A DNA stretch of 64,000 bases from Pseudoduganella ginsengisoli (lineage in GTDB: Bacteria; Pseudomonadota; Gammaproteobacteria; Burkholderiales; Burkholderiaceae_D): NCBI RefSeq assembly GCF_009720865.1, contig NZ_WNLA01000021.1, forward strand, positions 62,001 to 126,000, read 5' to 3'. Made by a program: the position numbers and the translations under genes. The number at the start of each line of letters is the position of its first letter. Positions within the stretch are counted from its first letter, which is position 1. Under the pieces are notes generated by a model, which was given only the letters and a program-made list of their open reading frames with translations, ran no database searches and had not been told where the DNA came from. Below are positions 45,395-53,819 of the stretch, piece after piece.

Positions 45395-46576
45395 TCACTC
45401 CCCAAGCCAATACGCCAGCGCCGCCGCAGGAAACGCCATCCCCGCCCACAGCGCCGCATGCCAGCCATAGCTCGCGTAAATCCACGCGCCGCTGGCCGAT
45501 CCCAACGCACCGCCGGCAAAGAACAGCGCAAAATACATTCCGTTCAGGCGGCTGCGCATTTCCGCCCCCAGCGCGAAGATGGCGCGCTGGCCCAGCACCA
45601 GGTTGCCGGCCACGCTCATGTCCAGCACGATGGACGCCGCCACCAGCAAGGCCAGCGCCACATTGCGCGACTCCGGCGCCAGCAGCGGCAGCGCAAACCC
45701 CAGCATGGCCAGCACCAGCGCGCCCGCCGTCGCCGCCTTCGTATGGCCGTGGTCAGCCAGCCGGCCCGCAATGGGCGACGCGACGGCGCCCGCCAGGCCC
45801 ACCAGCGCAAACACGGCAATGCCGGTCTGCGACAAATGGAACAGCGGACTTTCCAGCATCAGCGGCGTCACAGTCCAGAACAGGCTGAACGCGCCAAACA
45901 AGCCGGCGTGGTAGGCCGCGCGCCGGCGCACCACCGGCGTGGATACAAACAGCGCCCACAGCGACGCAATCAGGCGCCGATACGGTATCGGCGTGGCGGG
46001 CCGGCGCACGGGCAGCTTATGGTGCAGCAGCACTGCCAGCGCAAGGATGACGATGGCGGCGCCGGCAAACACCGCGTGCCAGCTGCTGTGGTCCGCCACC
46101 AGCGACGCGGCCGGGCGCGCCAGCATGATGCCCATGAATAAGCCGCTCATGACCTTGCCCACGGTTTGCCCGCGCGTGTGTTCCAGCGACAGGTGGGCCG
46201 CAAACGGCACGAGGATTTGCGCCGCTACCGACCCCACGCCGATGGCCAGCGCGGCGGACAGGAATACCCACGCGTGCGTTGCGAACGCGGCCATCATCAG
46301 CGCGGCCGACGTAAAGGCCAGCGCGCCAACGATCAGGCGGCGGTTTTCCAGCCGGTCGCCCAGCGGCACGACAAACAGCAAGCCCAGCGTATAGCCGATC
46401 TGCGTCAAGGTGACAATCAGGCCGGCCGCCTGCGCCGACAGGCCAGTCGCAGCGCGGATCGGCCCGACAAGGGTTTGTGCATAGTACAAGTTGGCAACAA
46501 TCAGCCCGGACGCGACGGCCAGCAACAGGACCGTACCCCGCGGGATATCGGCGGGCAGTGCAGTGGATTTGCTCAT
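45395..46576 (-). CDS. MFS transporter, DHA1-like drug or metabolite exporter
   Basis: A 393-residue protein with 12 predicted helices. The motif PLGDRLENRR after helix 2 is the family's loop signature, and GLIVANLYYAQTLVGPI is typical of AraJ/YdhP-like exporters. It is separate from the cluster MFS and unrelated in sequence. The convergent LysR gene could regulate it. Confidence 0.88.
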   Translation of the reverse strand: MSKSTALPADIPRGTVLLLAVASGLIVANLYYAQTLVGPIRAATGLSAQAAGLIVTLTQIGYTLGLLFVVPLGDRLENRRLIVGALAFTSAALMMAAFATHAWVFLSAALAIGVGSVAAQILVPFAAHLSLEHTRGQTVGKVMSGLFMGIMLARPAASLVADHSSWHAVFAGAAIVILALAVLLHHKLPVRRPATPIPYRRLIASLWALFVSTPVVRRRAAYHAGLFGAFSLFWTVTPLMLESPLFHLSQTGIAVFALVGLAGAVASPIAGRLADHGHTKAATAGALVLAMLGFALPLLAPESRNVALALLVAASIVLDMSVAGNLVLGQRAIFALGAEMRSRLNGMYFALFFAGGALGSASGAWIYASYGWHAALWAGMAFPAAALAYWLGE

Positions 46577-46774
46577 AAGACAGCCTCATTTGAATGTGTG
46601 GTGCTGCCAAGCATAATCTTTGCGCACTAAATTGATAATTTGCACGAGTTGCAATTATCCTTTGCGATCTGCGCAAAACTCAGCGTGCCGCAGTCCTACC
46701 TGACGCAGCGCAGCATTCCTACATACCAGCCGGGCGCAATGCGGGATCATGGGCGTTTTTGCAGGAGGCAGCCT

Positions 46775-47821
46775 ATGAAGACAAATTTCAAACTCAGCAA
46801 TTCACGCACACTGGCTTACACGCTGGGCGCCACGGCCCTGCTGGCAGCATCATATGCCATGGTGCGCAGCAAAACCCGGCAAGTGGAGCGCGCGCACCCG
46901 CCGGACGGCAACTTCGTCATCATCGACGGCGTGCGCCTGCACTACCTGAGCAAGGGCCATGGCCCCACCGTGGTGCTATTGCACGGCAATGGCACGCCGG
47001 CCGAGGATTTCCGCAACGCGGGCTTGCTTGACCAACTGGCGCAAGAGCACCACGTGATCGCCTTCAACCGCCCTGGCTATGGCTACAGCGACCGGCCGCG
47101 CACGACCGTGTGGACGCCGGACGCGCAGGCGCAATTGCTGGCCGCCGCGCTGGCGCAGCTGGGCATACAGCGCGCCGTCGTGCTGGCCCATTCGTGGGGC
47201 GCCATGGTGGCGCTGGCGCTGGCCCGGCAACAGCCGGCGCTGGTGTCGGGCCTGGTGCTGGCGGCGGGCTATTACTACCCGAGCGTCCGGCTGGATGTGT
47301 TGACCGGTACCCCCGCCCTGCCCGTGCTGGGCGACGTGATGCGCTATACGGTTTCGCCGCTGGTGGGGCGGCTCATGTGGCCGCTGGTGGTCAAGCGCGC
47401 GTTTTCACCCAACCCGGTGCCGGCAAGCTTCCGCCGCTACCCAAAATGGATGAGCTTACGCCCTGGCCAGCTGCGTGCCGAAGCAGCGGAGACGGCGCTG
47501 ATGATCCCCGCCGCGGCCATGCTGAAAAAACATTACCCGGAACTGCGCATGCCGGTGGAAATCATTGCGGGTGAAGACGACAAGATTAGCGCCACCGGAC
47601 ACAATGCGCAGCGTTTGCATGAAGACATTGCGCACAGCGGGCTGACCGTGCTGCCAGGCACGGGCCACATGGTGCAGCACGTGGCGCCGCACGTGCTGGT
47701 GCAAGCCGTGGAACGCGTGCTGCGGGCCAGCGAAGCCGAGGCGCTGGCGGGCCTCGGCCATGACGGCTGGCGCCCCGTGACGGCCCGTCCGGCGGGGCAC
47801 GAACATCCAGCCGCGCGTTAA
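46775..47821 (+). CDS. Alpha/beta hydrolase, membrane-anchored
   Basis: A 348-residue alpha/beta hydrolase. The HGNG oxyanion motif (VVLLHGNG) precedes the nucleophile elbow AHSWGA; the acid is probably the Asp of GEDDK, and the histidine is in GTGHMVQH. A hydrophobic N-terminal helix (TLAYTLGATALLAASYAMV) suggests membrane anchoring or export. The start is ATG 46775 because AGGAGG lies at 46763-46768; the frame is open about 135 bases further upstream without a site. The stop shares a TTAA with the convergent DeoR gene. Confidence 0.9.
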   Translation: MKTNFKLSNSRTLAYTLGATALLAASYAMVRSKTRQVERAHPPDGNFVIIDGVRLHYLSKGHGPTVVLLHGNGTPAEDFRNAGLLDQLAQEHHVIAFNRPGYGYSDRPRTTVWTPDAQAQLLAAALAQLGIQRAVVLAHSWGAMVALALARQQPALVSGLVLAAGYYYPSVRLDVLTGTPALPVLGDVMRYTVSPLVGRLMWPLVVKRAFSPNPVPASFRRYPKWMSLRPGQLRAEAAETALMIPAAAMLKKHYPELRMPVEIIAGEDDKISATGHNAQRLHEDIAHSGLTVLPGTGHMVQHVAPHVLVQAVERVLRASEAEALAGLGHDGWRPVTARPAGHEHPAAR

Positions 47822-48597
47822 TCGCCGCTGGCGACGATCACCTGTACCCCGGCTTCCGCCAGCGCCGCGGCTATCGCGGCTGGCGGCGGCTGGTCCGCCA
47901 CCAGCACGTCGATGGCGTCAAAGGTACACAACCGGTGCAGGAAAGCCTTGCTGAACTTCGACACGTCCGCCACCACAATCACCTGGCTGGCCTGGCGCAT
48001 CATTGCCTGCTTAAGCGCAGCCTCGTCATCCGACGGGCACGTCAATCCCAGCGGATCGATGGCGCATGCGCCCAGCACCAGCTTGTCGAACTGGAATTGC
48101 GCGATGGCGGCGCGGGCCTGCGCCCCTTCCAGGCTGCGCTGCCACGCATTGAAACGCCCGCCCAGCACGTGCAGTTCAACGCCATCCCGCTGGCCCAGCG
48201 CTTCGGCCACGTCGATGGAATTGGTCACCACGTTCAATGGCTTCGCCGTTGCCGCGCGGGCGGCCTCCAGCACCGTGGTGGACGTATCGAACAGCACGCG
48301 GTCGCCACCGCGCAGCAGCGCCCCGGCAGCCTGGCCGATGGCGCGCTTGGCGGCGGAGGCGCCGGTGCGCGCCGCATACTGTTCGATCTGCCTGCCCTGC
48401 GGCGGCAATACCGCGCCGCCCCGCACGCGCAGCACGCGGCCATCCGCATCAAGGCGCACCACGTCGCGCCGCGCTGTATCGCGCGTCACGCCAAACAGCG
48501 TGCAAATCTCTTCAATGCCGATGCGGTAATGCTGGCCAAGGTAAGCGCAAATGGCGTCCAGCCGCGCGGACTGGGACAGTGTTTCGTCGCCGCTCAT
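47818..48597 (-). CDS. DeoR/GlpR-family transcriptional regulator
   Basis: A 259-residue regulator. The N-terminal HTH has IEEICTLFGVTRDTARRDVVRLD, then RVRGGAV, then a sugar-phosphate-sensing domain with DTSTT and the long GACAID region typical of DeoRC. Its ATG overlaps the stop of the UPF0303 gene, so it is the last gene of a three-gene operon with the oxidoreductase. It is a good candidate for the repressor that reads the palindrome at 50137-50161. Confidence 0.92.
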   Translation of the reverse strand: MSGDETLSQSARLDAICAYLGQHYRIGIEEICTLFGVTRDTARRDVVRLDADGRVLRVRGGAVLPPQGRQIEQYAARTGASAAKRAIGQAAGALLRGGDRVLFDTSTTVLEAARAATAKPLNVVTNSIDVAEALGQRDGVELHVLGGRFNAWQRSLEGAQARAAIAQFQFDKLVLGACAIDPLGLTCPSDDEAALKQAMMRQASQVIVVADVSKFSKAFLHRLCTFDAIDVLVADQPPPAAIAAALAEAGVQVIVASGD

Positions 48598-49073
48598 GGC
48601 TGCCCCGCCAGGTATTCACGCAAGACCGATGTGACCAGCGCATGGTCTTCCGCCTGCGGCAACCCCGATACCGTCACCGTGCCAACCACGCCTGTGCCGC
48701 GCAGCGACAGGGGAAATGCGCCGCCATGCGCGGCAAAATCCGCCGGGTCCGCGCCGCTGTCGGCTTCAAACGTTTTGCCCTTGCTGCGGTATTGCGTACC
48801 CACGTGCCATGAACTGCGGCCATACCGCTGCACGACGTTATTCTTGCGCCGCACCCAGTTGGCATTGTCCGGCGTGGCGCCGGCCATCGCATGGTGAAAC
48901 AGTTGATGGCCATTGCGCGTGATGTCGACCGTGACGGCTTTGCCCATTGCGCGGGCGCGCTCCACCAGCAGCAATCCCAGCGCCAGCGCATCGCCATGGG
49001 AAAATGCCGTGAACTGCAATTCCTGCTCTTCGCGGGCCAGCGCCGCCAGCATCGTGCTGTAATCGTCTTGCAC
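48594..49073 (-). CDS. UPF0303 / heme-degrading-domain (HbpS-like) protein
   Basis: A protein of about 159 residues in the UPF0303 (YBR137W/HbpS-fold) group, recognised from ELQFTAFSHGDALALGLLLVE, the RNGHQLFHHA segment and the C-terminal GTGVVGTVTVSGLPQ. Its biochemical role is not settled. I start it at GTG 49073, just after AAGGAGG; an upstream in-frame ATG would overlap the oxidoreductase gene. It lies ten bases after that gene and overlaps deoR by four. Confidence 0.85.
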   Translation of the reverse strand: MQDDYSTMLAALAREEQELQFTAFSHGDALALGLLLVERARAMGKAVTVDITRNGHQLFHHAMAGATPDNANWVRRKNNVVQRYGRSSWHVGTQYRSKGKTFEADSGADPADFAAHGGAFPLSLRGTGVVGTVTVSGLPQAEDHALVTSVLREYLAGQP

Positions 49074-49083
49074 GCTGCCCTCC

Positions 49084-50124
49084 TTAAGCGAAATCGACGG
49101 TGCGGCGTTCGCCGTGGCTGCGGTACGCGCATTCAATCACGCGCACCACGGACACCGCATCTTCGGCCGCCACCGGCGCCGGGGCGCCTTCCGCCATGGC
49201 GCGCCACATGCCGTAATAAAACGCTTCATAGCTGCCGGGGATGGTTTCCACCGTGCGCTGCGCGCCATCCGCGCTGGTGATGGTGGCGTAATTGGCGGGG
49301 ATGTCGTGCCCCCAGCCCGCGCCACCGGGGCGTGCACCCTGCTTCAGCGCTTCCTCTTGCGTATCGACGCCGTATTTGATGAAGCTGCCCTGCGCGCCAT
49401 GCACCTGGTAGCGCGGGCCCGGCGCGCGCACCAGGGCGCTGGCATGCAGCATGGCCTTGCACCGCCCAAAATCGAGCACCAGTTCAAACGCATCTTCCAC
49501 CTGCGCGCCGTCGCGCTGCGTGGCTACCTGCGCCGTCACGGTCCGCGGCAAGCCAAACAAATGCAAAGCCTGGTCGATCAGGTGCGAGCCCAGGTCCCAC
49601 AGCACGCCCGATCCCGGCTGCGCCGATTCTTTCCAGCGCACTTTCACTTGCGGCGAATAGCGGTCGAAATGCGCGCGGTACGTGTGGACCGGTCCCAGTT
49701 CGCCGGACGCCAGCGCGCGCTGCAAGGTCATGAAGTCGCCATCCCAGCGGCGGTTGTGATAAACGCTCAGCAGCAAACCCTTCTGCGCGGCCAGCGCCAC
49801 CAGTTCGTCGCCTTCGCTTGACGTGAGCACGAAAGGCTTGTCGACCACCACATGCTTGCCCGCCTGTAGCGCCGCCTTGGCCAGCGCATAGTGGCTGGCA
49901 TTCGGCGTGCACACGACCACCAGCGCAATGGCGGGATCGTCCAGCATGGCTTGCGGCGTGTCGTCCAGCGAAACGCCAGGATAGACGCGCCGCACTTCGT
50001 CGCGATTGGCGCTGCGGCTGGCAATCCGCGCCAGTTTCAAACCGGGGACGGCGGCAATCATCGGTGCATGGAAGACCGCGCCGCCCGTGCCATAACCTAT
50101 CAAACCTACTGCATATTGCTGCAT
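49084..50124 (-). CDS. Gfo/Idh/MocA-family NAD(P)-dependent oxidoreductase
   Basis: A 346-residue oxidoreductase. The Rossmann motif is GLIGYGTGGAVFHAP, the catalytic lysine is in VVVDKPF, and a GFO_IDH_MocA C-terminal domain follows. The family oxidises or reduces sugars and inositols; the substrate here is unknown. AAAGGTG precedes the ATG. It is first in the operon with UPF0303 and DeoR genes, downstream of a perfect palindrome next to a TATAAT box. Confidence 0.93.
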   Translation of the reverse strand: MQQYAVGLIGYGTGGAVFHAPMIAAVPGLKLARIASRSANRDEVRRVYPGVSLDDTPQAMLDDPAIALVVVCTPNASHYALAKAALQAGKHVVVDKPFVLTSSEGDELVALAAQKGLLLSVYHNRRWDGDFMTLQRALASGELGPVHTYRAHFDRYSPQVKVRWKESAQPGSGVLWDLGSHLIDQALHLFGLPRTVTAQVATQRDGAQVEDAFELVLDFGRCKAMLHASALVRAPGPRYQVHGAQGSFIKYGVDTQEEALKQGARPGGAGWGHDIPANYATITSADGAQRTVETIPGSYEAFYYGMWRAMAEGAPAPVAAEDAVSVVRVIECAYRSHGERRTVDFA

Positions 50125-50136
50125 TTTTCACCTTTC

Positions 50137-50163
50137 ATAATGCATATCGCTTATGCATTATAA
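50137..50163 (-). promoter_or_regulatory. Promoter -10 box with perfect palindromic operator
   Basis: A perfect inverted repeat, ATAATGCATA-tcgct-TATGCATTAT, spans 50137-50161. On the minus strand its upstream edge overlaps a consensus TATAAT (50163-50158). The repeat would therefore cover the transcription start of the oxidoreductase-UPF0303-deoR operon, a classic repressor position. The -35 region is not obvious. Confidence 0.75.
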
Positions 50164-50239
50164 GCCATTTGCAGAATAGTAGGATTCCTCGGCACTCAGT
50201 CGACAACCATTCGGAAATGTCTGGAATACTTGCAGCACC

Positions 50240-51133
50240 ATGCGAACGCTCACCATCCTGATTCCCCTGCCCCCAACGGATTTCGATCCGACCGAAGCGG
50301 CCCTGTCGTGGAAAATCCTGCGCGACGCCGGCCATACGATCCACTTCGCCACGCCGGACGGCCGGCGCGCTTATGCCGATCCCATGATGATTAGCGGCTA
50401 CGGCCTTGACCCGTGGGGCTGGATCCCCGGCTTGAACAAATTGCGCGTAATTGGCCTGATGCTGCGCGCCGACCGCTATGGCCGCGCCGCCTACCGGGCG
50501 CTGGAACAGGACGCGCACTTCCTGCATCCGAAGCGCTACGACGCGTTGCGGGTGGAAGACTACGACGCCCTGCTGCTGCCCGGCGGGCATGCGCAGGGCA
50601 TGAAGGTCTACCTGGAAAATAAGACACTGCAGGATTTCGTCGCCGCCTTCTTTGACGGCAAGGATGCGCAAGGCCGCCACAAGCCGGTTGCCGCTGTCTG
50701 CCACGGCGTGGTCCTTGCCGCGCGCTCGATCTCCCGCGCCACCGGCAAATCGGTCCTGCATGGCCGCAAAACAACGGCCCTCACGTGGAAACGGGAAAAA
50801 AGCGCGTGGGACCTCAGCAAATTCCTGGCCCGCTTCTGGGATCCGGACTATTACCGCACGTACCGGGAGTCGCCGGGCGAACCGGCCGGATACCGGGGCG
50901 TGGAACAGGAAATCAAGCGGGCATTGGCGCGCGATGCGGACTTTATCGGCGTGCCGCGCGATGCGCCGCACCGCTTCCTGAAAACCAGCGGCATCGTGCG
51001 CGACCGCATCGATGACGACCGCGCAGCATGGGTGGTGCGCGATGGGAATTACCTGTCGGCCCGGTGGCCGGGCGACGTGCACACGTTCGCACGGCAATTT
51101 TCATCCATGCTGAACGAGCATTACGGCCATTAA
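50240..51133 (+). CDS. DJ-1/PfpI (type 1 glutamine amidotransferase-like) protein
   Basis: A 297-residue protein. YDALLLPGGHAQGM and VAAVCHGVVLAAR give the nucleophile-elbow cysteine and the acidic loop of the DJ-1/PfpI superfamily. It is longer than the usual 180-230 residues because of extra segments, including DPWGWIPGLNKLRVIGL. Possible roles include glyoxalase, chaperone or protease-like activity; none can be chosen from the sequence. The stop shares a TTAA with the convergent response-regulator gene. Confidence 0.85.
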   Translation: MRTLTILIPLPPTDFDPTEAALSWKILRDAGHTIHFATPDGRRAYADPMMISGYGLDPWGWIPGLNKLRVIGLMLRADRYGRAAYRALEQDAHFLHPKRYDALRVEDYDALLLPGGHAQGMKVYLENKTLQDFVAAFFDGKDAQGRHKPVAAVCHGVVLAARSISRATGKSVLHGRKTTALTWKREKSAWDLSKFLARFWDPDYYRTYRESPGEPAGYRGVEQEIKRALARDADFIGVPRDAPHRFLKTSGIVRDRIDDDRAAWVVRDGNYLSARWPGDVHTFARQFSSMLNEHYGH

Positions 51134-51882
51134 CACGCCAGTTCGCGCAATACCTGCGCCTTGGCTTTGCTGACCGGCAGCTCCACGCCATTGCGCATGA
51201 CTGCCGTCAGCCTGCCATCGAGTTCACGGCGGAAGCGCGCCACGTGGTCCAGGTTGACGATGTGCGCGCGGTGGATGCGGACAAAGCGCTGCAAATCAAG
51301 GCGCGCTTCCAGCCGGTTCAATGCCAGGTGCAGCAAATGCTCGCCGCCGGCCGTATACGCCGTGACGTAATCGCCCACCGCATCGAAGTACAGCACGTCG
51401 GCCACGGCAACCGGCTGGATAATGCGCCCGCTGCGCACGAACAGGCGCTGCATCGGACCGCTGGCCAGCATCTCGCCATAGCGGTCCAGCGCCGGCGGCA
51501 ATGGCTCGCCCAGCGCGGCCCGCACCCGGGCCAGCGCGCCGTTCAAGCGTTCCGCGCCAAAGGGTTTCAGCAAATAATCCAGCGCGCCCAGTTCAAAGGC
51601 CGTCACCGCATGTTCGGCATACGCGGTGGTAAACACCACGCGGGGCGCCGGCTGCGGCAACTGGCGCAGCACGTCGATGCCGGAACAGCCCGGCATCTGG
51701 ATGTCGAGCAGCAGCACGTCCGGCCGCAAGCGCTGCACGGCGGCGATCACCGCAGGACCATCCGCCGCTTCGCCGACACACTGCAGCCACGGCACGTCTT
51801 GCAGCAAATGGCGCAAACCGGCGCGGGCCACCGGCTCATCATCGGCAATCAATACTTTCACGAAGTCCTGCTCAGTCGTCAT
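51130..51882 (-). CDS. LytTR-family response regulator
   Basis: A 250-residue regulator. The receiver domain has acidic residues in LIADDEPVAR, the phosphoacceptor Asp in LLLDIQMPG and the lysine in LLKPFGA. A LytTR DNA-binding domain follows (FVRIHRAHIVNLDHV). Its start overlaps the end of the histidine-kinase gene by 11 bases, so the two form a two-component system, probably acting on the divergent ABC transporter genes. Confidence 0.94.
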   Translation of the reverse strand: MTTEQDFVKVLIADDEPVARAGLRHLLQDVPWLQCVGEAADGPAVIAAVQRLRPDVLLLDIQMPGCSGIDVLRQLPQPAPRVVFTTAYAEHAVTAFELGALDYLLKPFGAERLNGALARVRAALGEPLPPALDRYGEMLASGPMQRLFVRSGRIIQPVAVADVLYFDAVGDYVTAYTAGGEHLLHLALNRLEARLDLQRFVRIHRAHIVNLDHVARFRRELDGRLTAVMRNGVELPVSKAKAQVLRELAC

Positions 51883-52915
51883 GCATGTCTCCTGCAGTGG
51901 CGGGAATCGCCAGCGTTGCCGTCACCCCGAGCGGCGACGCGTCGATGTCCAGCGTGGCGCTGCTGCCATACAGGCAAGCGAGGCGTTCGCGCAGGCGGCG
52001 CAGCCCCGTACCGCTACTGTGCAGCATGGCCTGTGGATCAGCGCCCACGCCATCATCGCTGACCATCAGGCGCAAGTCCTTGCCCTCGGTGGTGGCGCTG
52101 ATGGCAAGGCGGGTCGCATCCACTTTCATTGCGGCCCCGTGGCGCACGGCGTTTTCCACCAAGGTCTGCAACGCGAACGCGGGTACGCGCAATCCCAGCA
52201 CCGGTTCCGGCAAGGCGGTTTCGACTTGCAGCCGCTCGCCGAAGCGCAACTGTTCGATCGCCAGGTAGCGCTGGACGAATCGCCACTCTTCTGCCAATGT
52301 CACCTGGTCGCGCCGCTCATCCAGTGCTGCGCGCAGCAAGGCCGCCAACTGTTCCGCCGCCGTTGCCGCGCGGGCCGGGTCAAACGGGATCAGCTGCACG
52401 ACAGTGTGCAATGCGTTGAACAGGAAATGCGGGTGCAGTTGCGCCTGCAATGCAGCCAGCTGCGCGCGCGCCGCGGCAGCTTGCGCCAGCGCCGTGCGCT
52501 GCGCCGCCTGCTGCGCGTAGGCCACGGCGGTGATCGTCAGGTACAGCCAGATCCCCGTCAGCAGGAAGCGCCCGATGCCTGGGCCGTCCATGTACACGAG
52601 ACGCCAGCGCAGCACGCTTTCGACGAGGCTATAGGACAGCACCCACAGCGCCGCATACACGAGTGCAGCGGCAATGTGCAGCGCCGGAAACCACCAGCGG
52701 AATGGCGCCGGCCATGGAAAGCGGCGCGTCAGCGCATGTACGCCGATGCCCAGCACGGCGGCGCTGGCAATCATGCGCAACCCCATCCACGCGCTGGCGC
52801 CAAAGGGGAACGCATGCACGCTCATGATCATCAGCGTGAACAAGACCCACATCGGCAGCCAGCCGACAGCCACTTGCAGCAAAAACCAGCTGCGGGAAGG
52901 AGTTGGAAGTTTCAT
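51872..52915 (-). CDS. LytS/YehU-type sensor histidine kinase
   Basis: A kinase of about 347 residues. Four N-terminal transmembrane helices are followed by a His_kinase domain with the phosphoacceptor in LHPHFLFNALH and an HATPase with LQTLVENAVRHG and DDGVGAD. I start it at ATG 52915 (MKLPTPSRS); the frame is open 20 codons further without a ribosome site. It is divergent from the ABC transporter genes across about 139 bases. Confidence 0.92.
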   Translation of the reverse strand: MKLPTPSRSWFLLQVAVGWLPMWVLFTLMIMSVHAFPFGASAWMGLRMIASAAVLGIGVHALTRRFPWPAPFRWWFPALHIAAALVYAALWVLSYSLVESVLRWRLVYMDGPGIGRFLLTGIWLYLTITAVAYAQQAAQRTALAQAAAARAQLAALQAQLHPHFLFNALHTVVQLIPFDPARAATAAEQLAALLRAALDERRDQVTLAEEWRFVQRYLAIEQLRFGERLQVETALPEPVLGLRVPAFALQTLVENAVRHGAAMKVDATRLAISATTEGKDLRLMVSDDGVGADPQAMLHSSGTGLRRLRERLACLYGSSATLDIDASPLGVTATLAIPATAGDMHDD

Positions 52916-52982
52916 GGGACCTGAGATTACCACGCGCACGGGCGCGCCAAGGCCGTTATTCGCTGAATCGCCCAAACAGGGG

Positions 52983-52996
52983 GGTGAACGGTCACC
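52983..52996. promoter_or_regulatory. Inverted repeat between the two-component genes and the ABC genes
   Basis: GGTGAACGGTCACC is an inverted repeat (GGTGA/TCACC) in the 139-base divergent region, about 60 bases upstream of the ABC ATPase start. It could be a regulator site. LytTR proteins usually prefer direct repeats, so the link to the neighbouring response regulator is uncertain. Confidence 0.3.
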
Positions 52997-53054
52997 GTGG
53001 CGCAGGGTGGCGCCTTTAAGCTGTCAGCACCGTCAACCACCGAAGGATGGAATT

Positions 53055-53819
53055 ATGAATGACCTTTCTGCACAGCCCTTCCGCGCGGCCCAACCCGCCG
53101 CCCACGCTGCCCCGTCGCCGCTGATCCGGCTGGACGGCGTCAGCAAAACCTACGCCGGCAACGGCGCCATCTGCAACGCGCTGTCCGGCTTTTCGCTGCA
53201 AGTACAACCGGGTGAATTCGTTGCGATCACCGGCCAGTCCGGCAGCGGCAAATCCACCGTGTTGAATTTACTGGGTGGCCTGGACCGGCCCAGCACCGGC
53301 GAAGTTTGGGTCGATGGCCAGGCCGTGCATGCGCTGCCGGAACGCGACCTGGCGCGCTGGCGCGGCACGGCGGTCGGCATCGTGTTCCAGTTTTTCCAGC
53401 TGATGCCGGCGTTGAGCGCAGTGGAAAACGTCATGCTGCCGATGGACCTGGCGGGCAAGTGGCCGGCCCGCGAACGGCGCGCCCGCGCGCTGTCGCTGCT
53501 GGCGCGCCTGGGCATCCAGGAGCAGGCCGACAAGCTGCCGTCGGCCATGTCCGGCGGCCAGCAGCAGCGCGTTGCCGTGGCGCGCGCGCTGGCCAACGCC
53601 CCAGCCCTGCTGCTGGCGGACGAACCGACCGGCAACCTGGATAGCCAGAATGCGTCCGCCCTGCTGGATTTGCTCGATGAACTGGTGGCCGATGGCCAGA
53701 CGCTGGTCATGGTGACGCACGATCCCGCCGTGCTGCGGCGCGCACACCGCACCGTCACGCTGGTCGATGGCCACGCGGTTGGCGCCTTGGACGGCGCCGC
53801 GGAGGTGCGCCATGTTTGA
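53055..53819 (+). CDS. ABC transporter ATP-binding protein (MacB/LolD type)
   Basis: A 254-residue ATPase with Walker A GQSGSGKST, signature MSGGQQQR and Walker B LLLADEPTGNLDSQ. It belongs to the MacB/LolD/FtsE group that pairs with FtsX-like permeases. ATG 53055 follows AAGGATGG; open frame further upstream reads into the divergent regulatory region and is not coding. The stop overlaps the permease gene by eight bases. Confidence 0.94.
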   Translation: MNDLSAQPFRAAQPAAHAAPSPLIRLDGVSKTYAGNGAICNALSGFSLQVQPGEFVAITGQSGSGKSTVLNLLGGLDRPSTGEVWVDGQAVHALPERDLARWRGTAVGIVFQFFQLMPALSAVENVMLPMDLAGKWPARERRARALSLLARLGIQEQADKLPSAMSGGQQQRVAVARALANAPALLLADEPTGNLDSQNASALLDLLDELVADGQTLVMVTHDPAVLRRAHRTVTLVDGHAVGALDGAAEVRHV

